In this document: positions 1 through 9,200 of the stretch, in pieces
Layout of the letters: every line of letters starts with the position of its first letter
How positions within the stretch are numbered: the first letter of the stretch is position 1
Origin: Thermoleophilia bacterium
Lineage (GTDB): Bacteria > Actinomycetota > Thermoleophilia > Gaiellales > SKUG01
Assembly (NCBI GenBank): GCA_025964555.1
Contig: JAOPYQ010000027.1
Coordinates: 47,462 to 111,461, forward strand
DNA length: 64,000 nucleotides
Direction of reading: 5' to 3'
Position numbers and translations under genes: made by a program
Notes under the pieces: generated by a model
Database searches by the model: none
What the model was told of the DNA's origin: nothing
Seen by the model: the letters and a program-made list of their open reading frames with translations, nothing else

Positions 1-52
1 CGGATCAAGGCATCCCGCCGCACGCCGACGCCGGTGTCGGGGTCGACCGTAC

Positions 53-3004
53 GTGGACATCGCATCGAACATCCAGCACTCGTGGCGCGCCTTGCTCGCG
101 CTGCTCGTCGTCGCGCTGTGCCTGCTCGGCGCGGCCGACGCATCGGGCGCCGTCGCGCCGCGCAACGGCCTGACCGCGACCTACTACGACGACGCCGCGT
201 TCCGGCGCCCGGTCGTCAACCGCATCGACGCGCGCGTGAACTTCGCCTGGCGCACCGCGTCGCCGGCAACGCGCATCGCCCGGGACACGTTCTCGGCGCG
301 GTGGCGCGGCTTCCTCGTCGCGCCGAAGGGCGGCCGCTACACGTTGACCACCCGCGCGAGCGACGGTGTGCGGGTCTGGATCGACGGACGGCTGCGCATC
401 AACCGCTGGTCGCGCACCGCCACGCCGAAGACGAACACCACCACGCTCACGCTCGCACGAGGCCGACACGCGATCCGCATCGACTACTTCGAGCACACCG
501 GCGACGCCACCATGGCGCTGCTGTGGAAGGGCCCTGGTTTCCGCAGCCAGGTCGTCCCCACCGGACGCCTGTTCCCCGCCGCCGCGACGAAGGCCGCCGC
601 ACCGACGCAGCCGTGGTCGGACCCGAAGACCTGGGGCGGCGCCGTGCCCGGTGAAGGCGCTGCGGTGACGATCCCCGCCGGCAAGTCGGTGCTGCTCGAT
701 CGCGACGTGTCGCTTGCCAACCTGACGATCGACGGCACGCTGTCGTTCGCACGCCGCGACCTGACCCTCGAGGCCGACTGGGTGCTCGTGCACGGCGCGC
801 TGCAGGTGGGCACCGAAGCGTCGCCCTTCCTGCAGCGGGCGACGATCCGCCTGCGCGATCGCACCCCGGGGGAGGACGTGATGGGCGTCGGCGACAAGGT
901 CCTCGCAGTGATGGGCGGCGCGCTCGACCTGCACGGCGCAGCTCGCCCGGGCTGGACCCGCCTCGGGGCGACCGCCGCGAAGGGCTCCGATCGCATCACG
1001 CTCGCCACGTCGCCGCCCTGGCGCGTCGGCGATCGGATCGCGATCGCGTCGACCGACTTCGCGAGCACGCAGGACGAGGAGGCAACCATCACCGAGATCT
1101 CGGGCAGCTCCATCACGCTCGACCATGCGCTCGAGTACGCGCACTACGGGGTGCTGCAGACGCTCGCAGGGCGCACGCTCGACGAGCGCGCGGAGGTCGC
1201 GCTGCTCTCGCGCAACGTCACGTTCGAGGGCGAGTCCACTTCGAGCGCCAACGGGTTCGGCGCGCAGATCATGGTGATGGACGACGGCTCCGCGAAGGTC
1301 GAGGGCGCCGAACTGCAGCGCGTCGGCCAGGAGGGCATCCTGCGCCGCTACCCGATCCACTTCCACATGCTCGCCGACGGCGGGGCGAAGTCCTACGTGC
1401 GCGGCTCGAGCATCCACCACAGCAACAATCGCTGCGCGACGATCCATGGCACCAACCAGGTGTCGTTGACCGGCAACGTCTGCTACGACCACGCAGGCCA
1501 CGGCGTCTTCCTGGAGGACGGCGCCGAGCACGACAACGTCATCACCGGCAACCTCGGCATGGGCACCCACGCGCCGAAGGACGGCAAGCGCCTGCTTGCC
1601 TCCGATGAATCGCCGGCCACCTACTGGCTCACGAACCCGGACAACGTCGTGCGCGGGAACGTCGCCGCGGGGTCGGAGGGCAACGGCTTCTGGATTGCGC
1701 TGCCCGAGCACCCCACCGGCCTGTTCGCCAAGGTCTTCCCGGGACAGGCGCGGGCGATGTGGAACCGGCGCACCGCGATCACGGAGTTCTCCGGCAACGT
1801 CGCCCATTCCAATGGAGGCGACGGCCTGCACTTCGATCGTGGTCCGCGACCCGACGGCACGACCGAGACGACCCACCACCACGCGCACACCGATCCGGCG
1901 GACGATGATTCGAAGACGATCGTGACCGAGCTGCGCGGGTTCGTGTCGTGGAAGAACCGGGGCGAGGGTGCGTGGCTTCGCGGGTCCGAGCACCACCTGG
2001 TCGATGCAACGCTCGCCGACAACGCGGTCGGGGTGACGTTCGCCTCCGACGACAGCTACCTGCAGGACTCGCTCGTGGTCGGCGAGAGCGCCAACGTCGG
2101 CACGCCGGCGTCGTGGGAGGTCAAGTCGGGCGGGGTCGGGCGGGATGGACGCAGCGCGCCGCGGCCGTGGGACGCCGACTACCCGATCCGCGGGTTCGAG
2201 TTCTACGACGGGCTCGTCGGCGTGCAGCGCACGACGTTCGTCAACTTCCAGCCGTGGACGACGCCGTCGGGTGCGCGCCGTGAGCAGAGCGCGATCGGCT
2301 ACCACGTCGACGACGACTTCTCGATCCATCCGCGCAACTCCGCGACTGCCGTGTCGTTCGTCAACGCTCGACCCGTGTACCTCGAGAACCCGGAAGTCGG
2401 CCACGACGGGGACGTGTCGGCGGTGTTCCTGGACACGGACGGCTCGGTGACCGGGACGCCCGGTCGATCGGTCATGACGCTCAACCCATTCCTGTACGGC
2501 GCCGGCTGCGAGACGCGCGTGGACATGAACGCGCAGGTCTGCACGGGTGACTATGCAACGCTGTACGTCGACGGTGGCACCACGGCGTCGGTGCGCCCGG
2601 TCGTGATCACGCGCCCCGACGGGCAGGCCCAGACGCTGCGGGGCAGCACCGGCGACGACGCGACCGATGCCGGTACCACGATCCTCGCGAACTCCACCTA
2701 CGGGGTCGCGTTCAACGGGGGCACGCCGCAGCGGGCGCGATTCGTGTTCGCGCACGGCGAGAACCGCTGGGCGCGCATCACGATTCCCCACGCCGAAGGG
2801 TTCAAGGTCACGCGCTGGGGCTGCGACGTCGGCAAGTCCGGCTCCTGGTGCTTCGGCGCGACATCGAGCCTCGCCGCGCTCAACGCCCTCAACCGCTCCG
2901 GCTACTGGTACGACAATGCCGGGGATGCTGATCCCGCCACGGGAACGCTGCACCTGCGCTTCAACTCCGCCGATTCCGACTACGACGAACTCATCGTCGA
3001 GTGA
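53..3004 (+). CDS. Secreted CEMIP/TMEM2-like protein: PA14, G8 and right-handed beta-helix domains
   Basis: 983 aa, GTG start followed by a signal peptide (hydrophobic run at about residues 13-30, ending near ASGA). The frame is open to the window edge, so an earlier start cannot be excluded. Domains in order: a PA14-type sugar-binding sandwich (about 38-178), a G8 domain (about 188-300, beginning WSDPKTWGG), then a long right-handed parallel beta-helix. Around residues 433-490 it has the motif series PIHFHM, SIHHSNNRC, HGTN and GHGVFLEDG, which is the diagnostic block of animal CEMIP and TMEM2 (hyaluronan depolymerases). The family fit is strong; the substrate is inferred, since bacterial members are mostly uncharacterised and may act on other polysaccharides. 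It ends one base before the convergent zinc-ribbon gene. Confidence 0.85.
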   Translation: MDIASNIQHSWRALLALLVVALCLLGAADASGAVAPRNGLTATYYDDAAFRRPVVNRIDARVNFAWRTASPATRIARDTFSARWRGFLVAPKGGRYTLTTRASDGVRVWIDGRLRINRWSRTATPKTNTTTLTLARGRHAIRIDYFEHTGDATMALLWKGPGFRSQVVPTGRLFPAAATKAAAPTQPWSDPKTWGGAVPGEGAAVTIPAGKSVLLDRDVSLANLTIDGTLSFARRDLTLEADWVLVHGALQVGTEASPFLQRATIRLRDRTPGEDVMGVGDKVLAVMGGALDLHGAARPGWTRLGATAAKGSDRITLATSPPWRVGDRIAIASTDFASTQDEEATITEISGSSITLDHALEYAHYGVLQTLAGRTLDERAEVALLSRNVTFEGESTSSANGFGAQIMVMDDGSAKVEGAELQRVGQEGILRRYPIHFHMLADGGAKSYVRGSSIHHSNNRCATIHGTNQVSLTGNVCYDHAGHGVFLEDGAEHDNVITGNLGMGTHAPKDGKRLLASDESPATYWLTNPDNVVRGNVAAGSEGNGFWIALPEHPTGLFAKVFPGQARAMWNRRTAITEFSGNVAHSNGGDGLHFDRGPRPDGTTETTHHHAHTDPADDDSKTIVTELRGFVSWKNRGEGAWLRGSEHHLVDATLADNAVGVTFASDDSYLQDSLVVGESANVGTPASWEVKSGGVGRDGRSAPRPWDADYPIRGFEFYDGLVGVQRTTFVNFQPWTTPSGARREQSAIGYHVDDDFSIHPRNSATAVSFVNARPVYLENPEVGHDGDVSAVFLDTDGSVTGTPGRSVMTLNPFLYGAGCETRVDMNAQVCTGDYATLYVDGGTTASVRPVVITRPDGQAQTLRGSTGDDATDAGTTILANSTYGVAFNGGTPQRARFVFAHGENRWARITIPHAEGFKVTRWGCDVGKSGSWCFGATSSLAALNALNRSGYWYDNAGDADPATGTLHLRFNSADSDYDELIVE

Positions 3005-3292
3005 TCAGCGACTGACGTAGCCGCACTCGTCGCACGTCTTGACGATCTTCACGGGCGCCTCGCGTGGCGACTGACCCGGAGCCGAGAAGCCGACCTGCTC
3101 CGACACGAACAGGCCGCGCGCGCCGCAGTTGGGGCACTGGTCGTTGAAGCGTCGCGACGCCGCGCCACACGCTTCGCACGACAGGCGACCGTCGCTGCCG
3201 TCCGGCATGAGGTCCATCGAGCCGCAGGCCGGACACAGCAGGAGGCCGTCCTCCATGCGAACGTTGGGCAGCTCTTCAGGCGGGGTCGACAT
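3005..3292 (-). CDS. Small zinc-ribbon protein
   Basis: 95 aa with four CxxC knuckles (CPAC, CEAC, CPNC, CDEC), enough for two zinc ribbons; no other domain and no membrane segment. Such proteins may bind nucleic acid or act as metal-dependent adaptors, but nothing here fixes the role. The ATG lies 6 nt after a TAGTCT -10 box, so the mRNA is probably leaderless. Its stop directly abuts the stop of the convergent CEMIP-like gene. Confidence 0.75.
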   Translation of the reverse strand: MSTPPEELPNVRMEDGLLLCPACGSMDLMPDGSDGRLSCEACGAASRRFNDQCPNCGARGLFVSEQVGFSAPGQSPREAPVKIVKTCDECGYVSR

Positions 3293-3298
3293 GCGGGC

Positions 3299-3304
3299 AG
3301 ACTA
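3299..3304 (-). promoter_or_regulatory. -10 box of a leaderless promoter (zinc-ribbon gene)
   Basis: On the minus strand TAGTCT is followed by six bases and then the ATG at 3292. This TAnnnT-N6-start layout recurs at several genes in the window and marks transcripts that begin at the start codon. No convincing -35 element is visible. Confidence 0.5.
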
Positions 3305-3318
3305 GCCGCCCGTCGGCC

Positions 3319-3687
3319 TCAGCGCGTTGCGGTGCGCCACTGCAGGTCGCTGCCGCGCATCGCAAGCCAACCGGTCGACTGGGTCCATGCCCATGACCAG
3401 CCGTTCGCGTATGGCCAGATGTAGACCTGCGTCCGGCACGCGACGGTGCGCCTGGACCATGCGCCGTTCCACGCGTAGCCGGTGAGGCTGATCGTGTGGA
3501 AGTCGCAGTACGCGGTGCCCCAGCCCTTGTAGCCGGGGTTGGCGCTGACCATGCTCGAGGCGAGGTCGTTGGAGCAGGACGGATTCGCCCAGCCGCACAT
3601 GTCGTGATCAGCGAGCGCGCTGGACGGTGCAGCCATGGCAATCGTGGTGAAGGTGAGCGCAACGAGCGCGAGTCGACGAAGCTTCAT
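3319..3687 (-). CDS. Small secreted tryptophan-rich protein, unknown function
   Basis: 122 aa. The start at 3687 is chosen because a strong ribosome-binding site (AGGGGGG) precedes it by a few bases and because it gives a clean signal peptide (MKLRRLALVALTF... with cleavage near SSALA). The exported part of about 97 residues has four cysteines (possible two disulfides), is rich in Trp and Gly, and ends RTATR. The frame runs open well upstream of this start but that part reads as low-complexity Ser/Arg and is not coding. I recognise no family; the composition resembles small secreted proteins of actinobacteria, some of them enzyme inhibitors. Confidence 0.7.
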   Translation of the reverse strand: MKLRRLALVALTFTTIAMAAPSSALADHDMCGWANPSCSNDLASSMVSANPGYKGWGTAYCDFHTISLTGYAWNGAWSRRTVACRTQVYIWPYANGWSWAWTQSTGWLAMRGSDLQWRTATR

Positions 3688-3773
3688 GTGGTCCCCCCTG
3701 GAACATCCCTGGTCCGTGTCGCTGGCACGACAGGTCCACGCTACGACGACGATCGCGGAGCGAACAGGGGGAA

Positions 3774-3790
3774 CCGACCGAACCGGTCGG
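3774..3790. terminator. GC-rich hairpin downstream of the TerB-like gene
   Basis: CCGACCG and CGGTCGG form a perfect 7-bp stem with an AAC loop, 25 nt past the stop of the TerB-like gene (minus strand). There is no U-tract, so it is either a weak terminator or an operator-like palindrome upstream of the small secreted protein gene. Confidence 0.35.
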
Positions 3791-3814
3791 GCGGGGGAGG
3801 CGGAGCGCGGTGTG

Positions 3815-4282
3815 TCAGGCCGCGCGAGCGAGCCGGGCGACCAGGTCGTGCAGCGCAGCAGCGGCCTCGTCGTGCTCGTCGTGGAAGGCGACCGGAGCGA
3901 ACCCGAACGTCTCGCAGACGAGGTCGAGCAGGAACTCCTCGCGGTGATCGATCGCATGGTCCGCGCCAGCGAGCTCCGACAGCTCATGCACGAGGCGAGC
4001 ACCCATGGTGCGACGGTCCGCGTACTGCACGAGCTCCTCGAGCACGTCGTCGATGCGCGGGGGGGATGCGGCGAGCTCGTCGAGCAGCGCCATCAGCCGC
4101 TCGTAGTCGCGACGCCCCTTGGAATGGCGGTCGACGAAGTGCACGAGCTGCTCCGCCTCCGAGTCGCCGAGGCGGTCATCCGCGAACGCCATGGCGACCA
4201 GCAGTCGCAGCTGCACCGTCGTCACGTCGGCGTCGGCGCCGTAGCGGACATTGTCGATGAGGCGTTGCAGGTGACCGCGCAT
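3815..4282 (-). CDS. TerB-like (DUF533-type) helical protein
   Basis: 155 aa, all-helical in appearance, cytosolic. The pattern LLVAMAFADDRLGDSEAEQLVHFVDRH, repeated more loosely near residues 100-125 as AGADHAIDHREEFLLDLV, matches the acidic metal-binding helices of the TerB/tellurite-resistance fold. Known members bind divalent metal and sit at membranes or in stress systems; no other ter gene is present, so a specific role in tellurite resistance should not be assumed. It may be co-transcribed with the kinase and DUF3253 genes just upstream (gap of 42 nt). Confidence 0.65.
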   Translation of the reverse strand: MRGHLQRLIDNVRYGADADVTTVQLRLLVAMAFADDRLGDSEAEQLVHFVDRHSKGRRDYERLMALLDELAASPPRIDDVLEELVQYADRRTMGARLVHELSELAGADHAIDHREEFLLDLVCETFGFAPVAFHDEHDEAAAALHDLVARLARAA

Positions 4283-4324
4283 GACCCGGTCATCGGCATA
4301 TTCGGACGGTTTCTTGACCGTTCT

Positions 4325-4840
4325 TCACCACGCCTCGTCGAACCGGGATCCCCGCCCAATGCGCATCGGACCGCGCACCTGTCGGGGATCCCGCACGACC
4401 GCGCCGCCCTGGCGAATCTCGACGACGCCGTCGTCATGCAGCTGCGCGGCGACGGCACGCACGAGGTCGAGGCGGCTTCGCCAGTGCGCGGCATCCACGA
4501 CGCGCGCCGCATCGGTGGGGCAGATGGTGGCGTCGGGATCGCGCGTTCGAAGCAGTGCGGCGATCGCCGAGCTGGCCCGCGGCTCGAGCTGCTCGTCGGT
4601 GAGCGGCTCCCACCAGCGCGGGCCTCGCTCGCCGAGCGCGACCTTGGCGTCCTGTACGCGCCGCCGCGCGGCGGACCGGGCATCGTCATCAGCGGCGCGA
4701 TTGGCTGCGGCGACGGCCCGGCGTGCGTCCATGAGCTCGTTCACGAGGCGCTGCCGGGTGGCGTCCGCGAGCTGGGGATCGCTGATGCGCCAGCGTCGTC
4801 CGCCGATCTCCTTGTGGGTCTGCACGGCTGCGTCGGGCAT
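4325..4840 (-). CDS. DUF3253 domain protein
   Basis: 171 aa from the ATG at 4840. The N-terminal part GGRRWRISDPQLADATRQRLVNELMDARRAV is the conserved head found before DUF3253 in many actinobacteria, followed by a charged helical linker. The C-terminal winged-helix-like DUF3253 segment (about 110-165) carries WRSRLDLVRAVAAQL, VEIRQGGAVV and GPMRI. The biochemical function of DUF3253 is unknown. It starts 28 nt after the histidine-kinase stop and is probably in the same transcript; an in-frame extension into the kinase gene is non-conserved in character and was not used. Confidence 0.7.
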   Translation of the reverse strand: MPDAAVQTHKEIGGRRWRISDPQLADATRQRLVNELMDARRAVAAANRAADDDARSAARRRVQDAKVALGERGPRWWEPLTDEQLEPRASSAIAALLRTRDPDATICPTDAARVVDAAHWRSRLDLVRAVAAQLHDDGVVEIRQGGAVVRDPRQVRGPMRIGRGSRFDEAW

Positions 4841-4868
4841 GAAGCTGGGATGCCCGCCCGCGCGCGCG

Positions 4869-6200
4869 TCAGTCCTGCGTGGTGTCGCTTGTCGCTCGCG
4901 GCAGGCGCACGCCGAAGCTGGCGCCGCGCGGCTCGTTCGGTCGATACCACGCGTGACCGCCGTTGGCTTCGGCAAGGCCCTCGACGATCGAGAGCCCGAG
5001 CCCGGTACCGCTCGAGCCGTCGTGGCGCTCCGCTACGGGAGCGCGCGCGAAGCGATCGAACAGCTGCGGCACGAACTCCGGATCGACGCCGAGCCCGTCG
5101 TCGTTGATGACGAGCTCCACCCAGGCACCGTCGATGGTCGCGGCGATCGTGACCGGCGGCTCGCCATACGCGCGGGCATTGGTGAGGAAGTTGAGCAGGA
5201 CCTGCTGCACGTGGTCGGGGTCGGCATGCACGCGGATCGACTCGTCGCAGTCGAATGACACGTCCATGTCCCCGAGGTCGCGCAGGGTCCGTTCGACGAT
5301 CGTGCGCAGGCTCACGTCCTGGAGGTGCGCCTGCAGGCGGCCGCTCTCGATGCGCGAGAGGGTCAGCAGGTCCGCGACGAGCCGCCCGAGGCGCTGGGCC
5401 TGCGCGTCGATGACATCCACGAAGGTGCGCTTGTCGGCGTCGGACAGGTCGTCCCAGCGGTGTTGGAGCGTGCCGGCGAATCCCTCGATGGCGGTCAGCG
5501 GCGTGCGCAGCTCGTGCGACGCCATCGCGACGAACCGGCTCTTGAGGTCGCTCGTCTGCTGGAGCTCGGCATTGAGGTGCTCGAGACGCTCGGCGTGCAG
5601 CTCGCGCTCGCGGTCGCGCTCCGCACGCCGCTGCGCGTCACGGTCGGCGCTCGCCAGGAGGGCGCGCCGGAGCATGCCGTTGTAGGCGAGGCACGTGAGC
5701 AGTCCCATGGTCACGACGAGCCACTGGCCGGCGCGGTCGAACCGGAGCACGTCGTCGGAGGTGGCCAGCACCAGGCCGTATCCCGCCGACTGCAGCAGCA
5801 GGAACGCCGCCGACCACCACGCCGGGCCGATCGAAGCGCTGATGCCGAGGAGCAGGATGAGGAACACGGCCTGCACGCCACCGAGGTCGCGCATGCCGAA
5901 CCACGCGAGGGTCAGCACCACGACGGACAACAGGGCGGTCGCGACGTGCACCGCGCGCTCGCTCACGTCGCGCGAACGGCTCCACATGAGCACGAACGCG
6001 CCGCCCAGCAGCAGCGCCACGCCAACGGCGATGTACTGCCGGTCGTAGGTGTGATCGGGATGGGGGATGACGATCGAGACGATCGTGAGGATCCCCCCGA
6101 GGATGGCCACGACGGCGATCGCACGCAGCAGGCGCGGCATGTCCAGGCGTCGCGGCATCGCGACGGGTGGGCCGGGTGCTTCTGCGGCGAGATCGTGCAT
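4869..6200 (-). CDS. Membrane sensor histidine kinase
   Basis: 443 aa. About six transmembrane helices fill residues 25-180, followed by a short coiled coil (185-220) and a complete kinase core. The H-box ASHELRTPLTAIEG has the phospho-accepting His at 229; then come the N-box NFLTNARAYG, G1 DDGLGVD, and G2 GTGLGLS. There is no periplasmic sensor domain or PAS, so the stimulus is probably sensed within the membrane. No response regulator lies next to it: an orphan kinase in this window. Similar in plan to the kinase at 54121, but the membrane parts are not alike in sequence. Confidence 0.9.
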   Translation of the reverse strand: MHDLAAEAPGPPVAMPRRLDMPRLLRAIAVVAILGGILTIVSIVIPHPDHTYDRQYIAVGVALLLGGAFVLMWSRSRDVSERAVHVATALLSVVVLTLAWFGMRDLGGVQAVFLILLLGISASIGPAWWSAAFLLLQSAGYGLVLATSDDVLRFDRAGQWLVVTMGLLTCLAYNGMLRRALLASADRDAQRRAERDRERELHAERLEHLNAELQQTSDLKSRFVAMASHELRTPLTAIEGFAGTLQHRWDDLSDADKRTFVDVIDAQAQRLGRLVADLLTLSRIESGRLQAHLQDVSLRTIVERTLRDLGDMDVSFDCDESIRVHADPDHVQQVLLNFLTNARAYGEPPVTIAATIDGAWVELVINDDGLGVDPEFVPQLFDRFARAPVAERHDGSSGTGLGLSIVEGLAEANGGHAWYRPNEPRGASFGVRLPRATSDTTQD

Positions 6201-6266
6201 CGCCGTGGAGCGTACCCGCTCACGGAGGTGGTGAGCGCTGGCTAGTGAACGCTCACGTGGGCGGCA

Positions 6267-9200
6267 TCACGCACCGGCGGCGGCTGCGGTCACCGGCACG
6301 TGCGCACGCTCGGTCGGATGGATGCAGTGCAGGAGCTCGAGCGCGGCCGGCCAGTCGGCGAGCAGTTCGGCTGCTCGAGCGGACCCGGTTCGCTCGGCGT
6401 GCAGCTCGAGCAGGGCGCGCAGTTCGGCGACGTCCGCGCCATCGGGATCGACCAGCATCCCAGTCGGTGCGAGCCGGCGTTCGAGACGTGCCCGGTCATC
6501 CAGCACCCAGAGCGTGCCGCCCGACATGCCGGATGCGACGTTGCGCCCCGGAGCGCCGAGCACGACGATCGTGCCGCCGGTCATGTACTCGCACAGGTGG
6601 TCGCCCGCACCTTCGATGACGGCCGTACCACCGCTGTTGCGAACTGCGAACCGCTCTCCGGCAGCGCCGGCCGCGAGCAGCACGCCGGACGTCGCGCCGT
6701 AGAGACAGGCGTTGCCGAGCAGGACGTGGTCGCCGGGTGCTGCGGCACGGATGCTGCCATCGGGGAAGCGCACGTCGATGCTCGCGCCAGCGAGCCCCTT
6801 GCCGACGAAGTCGTTCGCCTCGCCGACGAGCTCGAGATGAAGACCGCGGATGGCGAACGCGCCGAAGCTCTGGCCGGCAGTGCCGTCGAAGCGCAGGTGG
6901 ACGCGATCGCTCGCGAGCCCGTCGTGCTGGATGCGTTCGGCGATGTCGCCCGACAGGCGAGCGCCGACGGAGCGGTCCATGTTGGAGATCGGGCTCGACC
7001 AGCGGATCGCGTCGCTGCCACCGGCGGTGGCGAGCACCGCGGGCCACAGCTCGACCGCGATGTGCGCGTCGAGACCTTCCTCGACCCCCGGCACGGCATT
7101 GGGCTCGCCGATGTGGCGAATGGGCCAGTCGCCCGGAACTTCCGCTCGGGCGAGCAGCGCGGTGAGGTCCACCTCGCCGGCCCCGGCGTCGCTCGCTGGC
7201 GCAGGGCGAAGCAGCTCGACGCGACCGATGACGTCTTCGAGCCGCCGCGCACCGAGCGCCGCAAGCAGCTCGCGCAGCTCCTCCGCGACGAGCAGCAGGA
7301 ACGCACCGACTTGGTCTGCGCGCCCGGGGAACAGCTCGCGCAGGTCGGCGCGCTGCGTGGCGATTCCGACCGGGCACTGGTCGTTGTGGCACGTGCGCGC
7401 CATCTTGCAGCCCTCCGCCACGAGCGCGGCGGTGCCGAACGAGAACTCGTCGGCGCCGAGCAGCGCCGCGACGAGCACGTCGCGCCCCGTGCGCAGGCCA
7501 CCATCCGCGCGCAGTCGCACACGGCCGCGAAGGCGATTGGCGACGAGCACCTGCTGCGTCTCGGCGAGGCCCCACTCCCATGGCATCCCGGCGTACTTGA
7601 TCGACCCCAACGGGGAGGCACCCGTGCCGCCCGACGCCCCGCTCACGACGATCACGTCGGCGCGCGCCTTCGCCACGCCGGCGGCGATCGTGCCGACACC
7701 CGCTTGACTGACGAGCTTCACGCTCGACCGAGCGCGGGGGTTGACGCATGCGAGGTCATGGATGAGCTGGGCGAGGTCCTCGATGGAGTAGATATCGTGA
7801 TGCGGCGGCGGCGAGATGAGTGACACGCCGGGCTGCGTGTGGCGGATGCGTGCGATCTCCTCGGTGACCTTGTGGCCCGGCAGGTGACCGCCCTCGCCCG
7901 GCTTGGAGCCCTGCGCGATCTTGACCTGCAGCTCCCGCGCCGAGCGCAGGTAGGCGGGCGTGACGCCGAAGCGACCCGATGCCACCTGCTTGATCGCGCT
8001 GTTGCGGTCGGAGTTGAACCGATGGAACGCCTCGCCGCCCTCGCCCGAGTTCGACCAGGACCCCACCAGGTGTGCTGCCTGAGCGAGCGTCTCGTGGGCC
8101 TCAGAGCCGAGGGAGCCGTGCGACATCGCGCCCGTCGAGAAGCGGCGCACGATGTCGCGCGCAGATTCCACCTCGTCGAGCGGAACCGGGTGCGATCCGA
8201 CTGCCGGCGTGACCTCGAGCAGGTCGCGCAGGTCGATCGCCGGGCCATCGCGCACGAGCGACGCGTACTGGCGATAGCGCAGGTGCGCTTCCTCGAACCC
8301 AGTGACGAGGGGATCGTCCACCGCCAGCGCGTGGTGGAGTGCCGCGACCACGTCGGGTGCGAACCCGTGCAGCTCGCCGCCTCGCTTGAACTTGTAGAAG
8401 CCGGGACTCGGCAGGGGCGTCGCGCCCGACGCGTCGGCCGCCACGTGCATCGCTGCATGCGCCGCGCGCGCGGCGAGCTGATCGGCCACCCATGCGAAGC
8501 CGATGCTGCCGGGGCGCTGCTGCGTGTCGCCCAGGTGGCGTGCGAGCTCCGGCGCGAGACCGACCGCCTCGAACACGTGTGCGCCACGGTAGCCGTCGAT
8601 CGTCGAGATGCCCATGCGGCTCATCGCGGTCTTGAGGCCACCCTCGAGTGCGCGCACGAGCCGCTCCTGCGCGGCGACCCCGTCCACGTCGAGTCGAGCG
8701 CGCGGCCCCTCGGCCAGGTCGTGCGCCGTCGCGAGCGCGAGCCACGGACAGACCGCGTCCACGCCGTGTCCGAGCAGCGCGGCGACGTGGTGCGGCTCCC
8801 GCGGCTCGCCGGAGTCGACCACGAGCCCGACGTGCGTTCGCACGCCCGCGTCGACGAGGTGTGCATGGACGGCAGCGCCTGCAAGCAGCGCCGGCAGGGC
8901 GGGTGTCGCGGGCGAGGCCTGGCGATCGCTCAGGACCAGTACGTCAGCGCCAGCGTTGACCGCGTCGCGTGCCGATCGACACAGCGCGTCGAGCGCGGCA
9001 TCGATGTCGTCGGCGTGGGGCGTGGCGCTGGGAACGGTCATCGCCAGGTCGACGACGAACACGTCGTGGATGACGGCAACCTTGCGGAGACGATCGAGTC
9101 CCGAGTCGGTGAGCAGGGGCGAGCGCAGGCGCAGCGACACGCGCGAGCTGCCCCGCCGGTCGAGCAGGCGGGCTCGAGGTCCGACGAGGGTGTCGAGCGA

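Noticed and set aside
5..2953. Open frame of about 982 codons on the minus strand
   Set aside because: Antisense to the CEMIP-like gene, with no recognisable domain.
3688..4002. N-terminal extension of the small secreted protein
   Set aside because: The extension is Ser/Arg-rich, overlaps the TerB-like gene and would bury the signal peptide.
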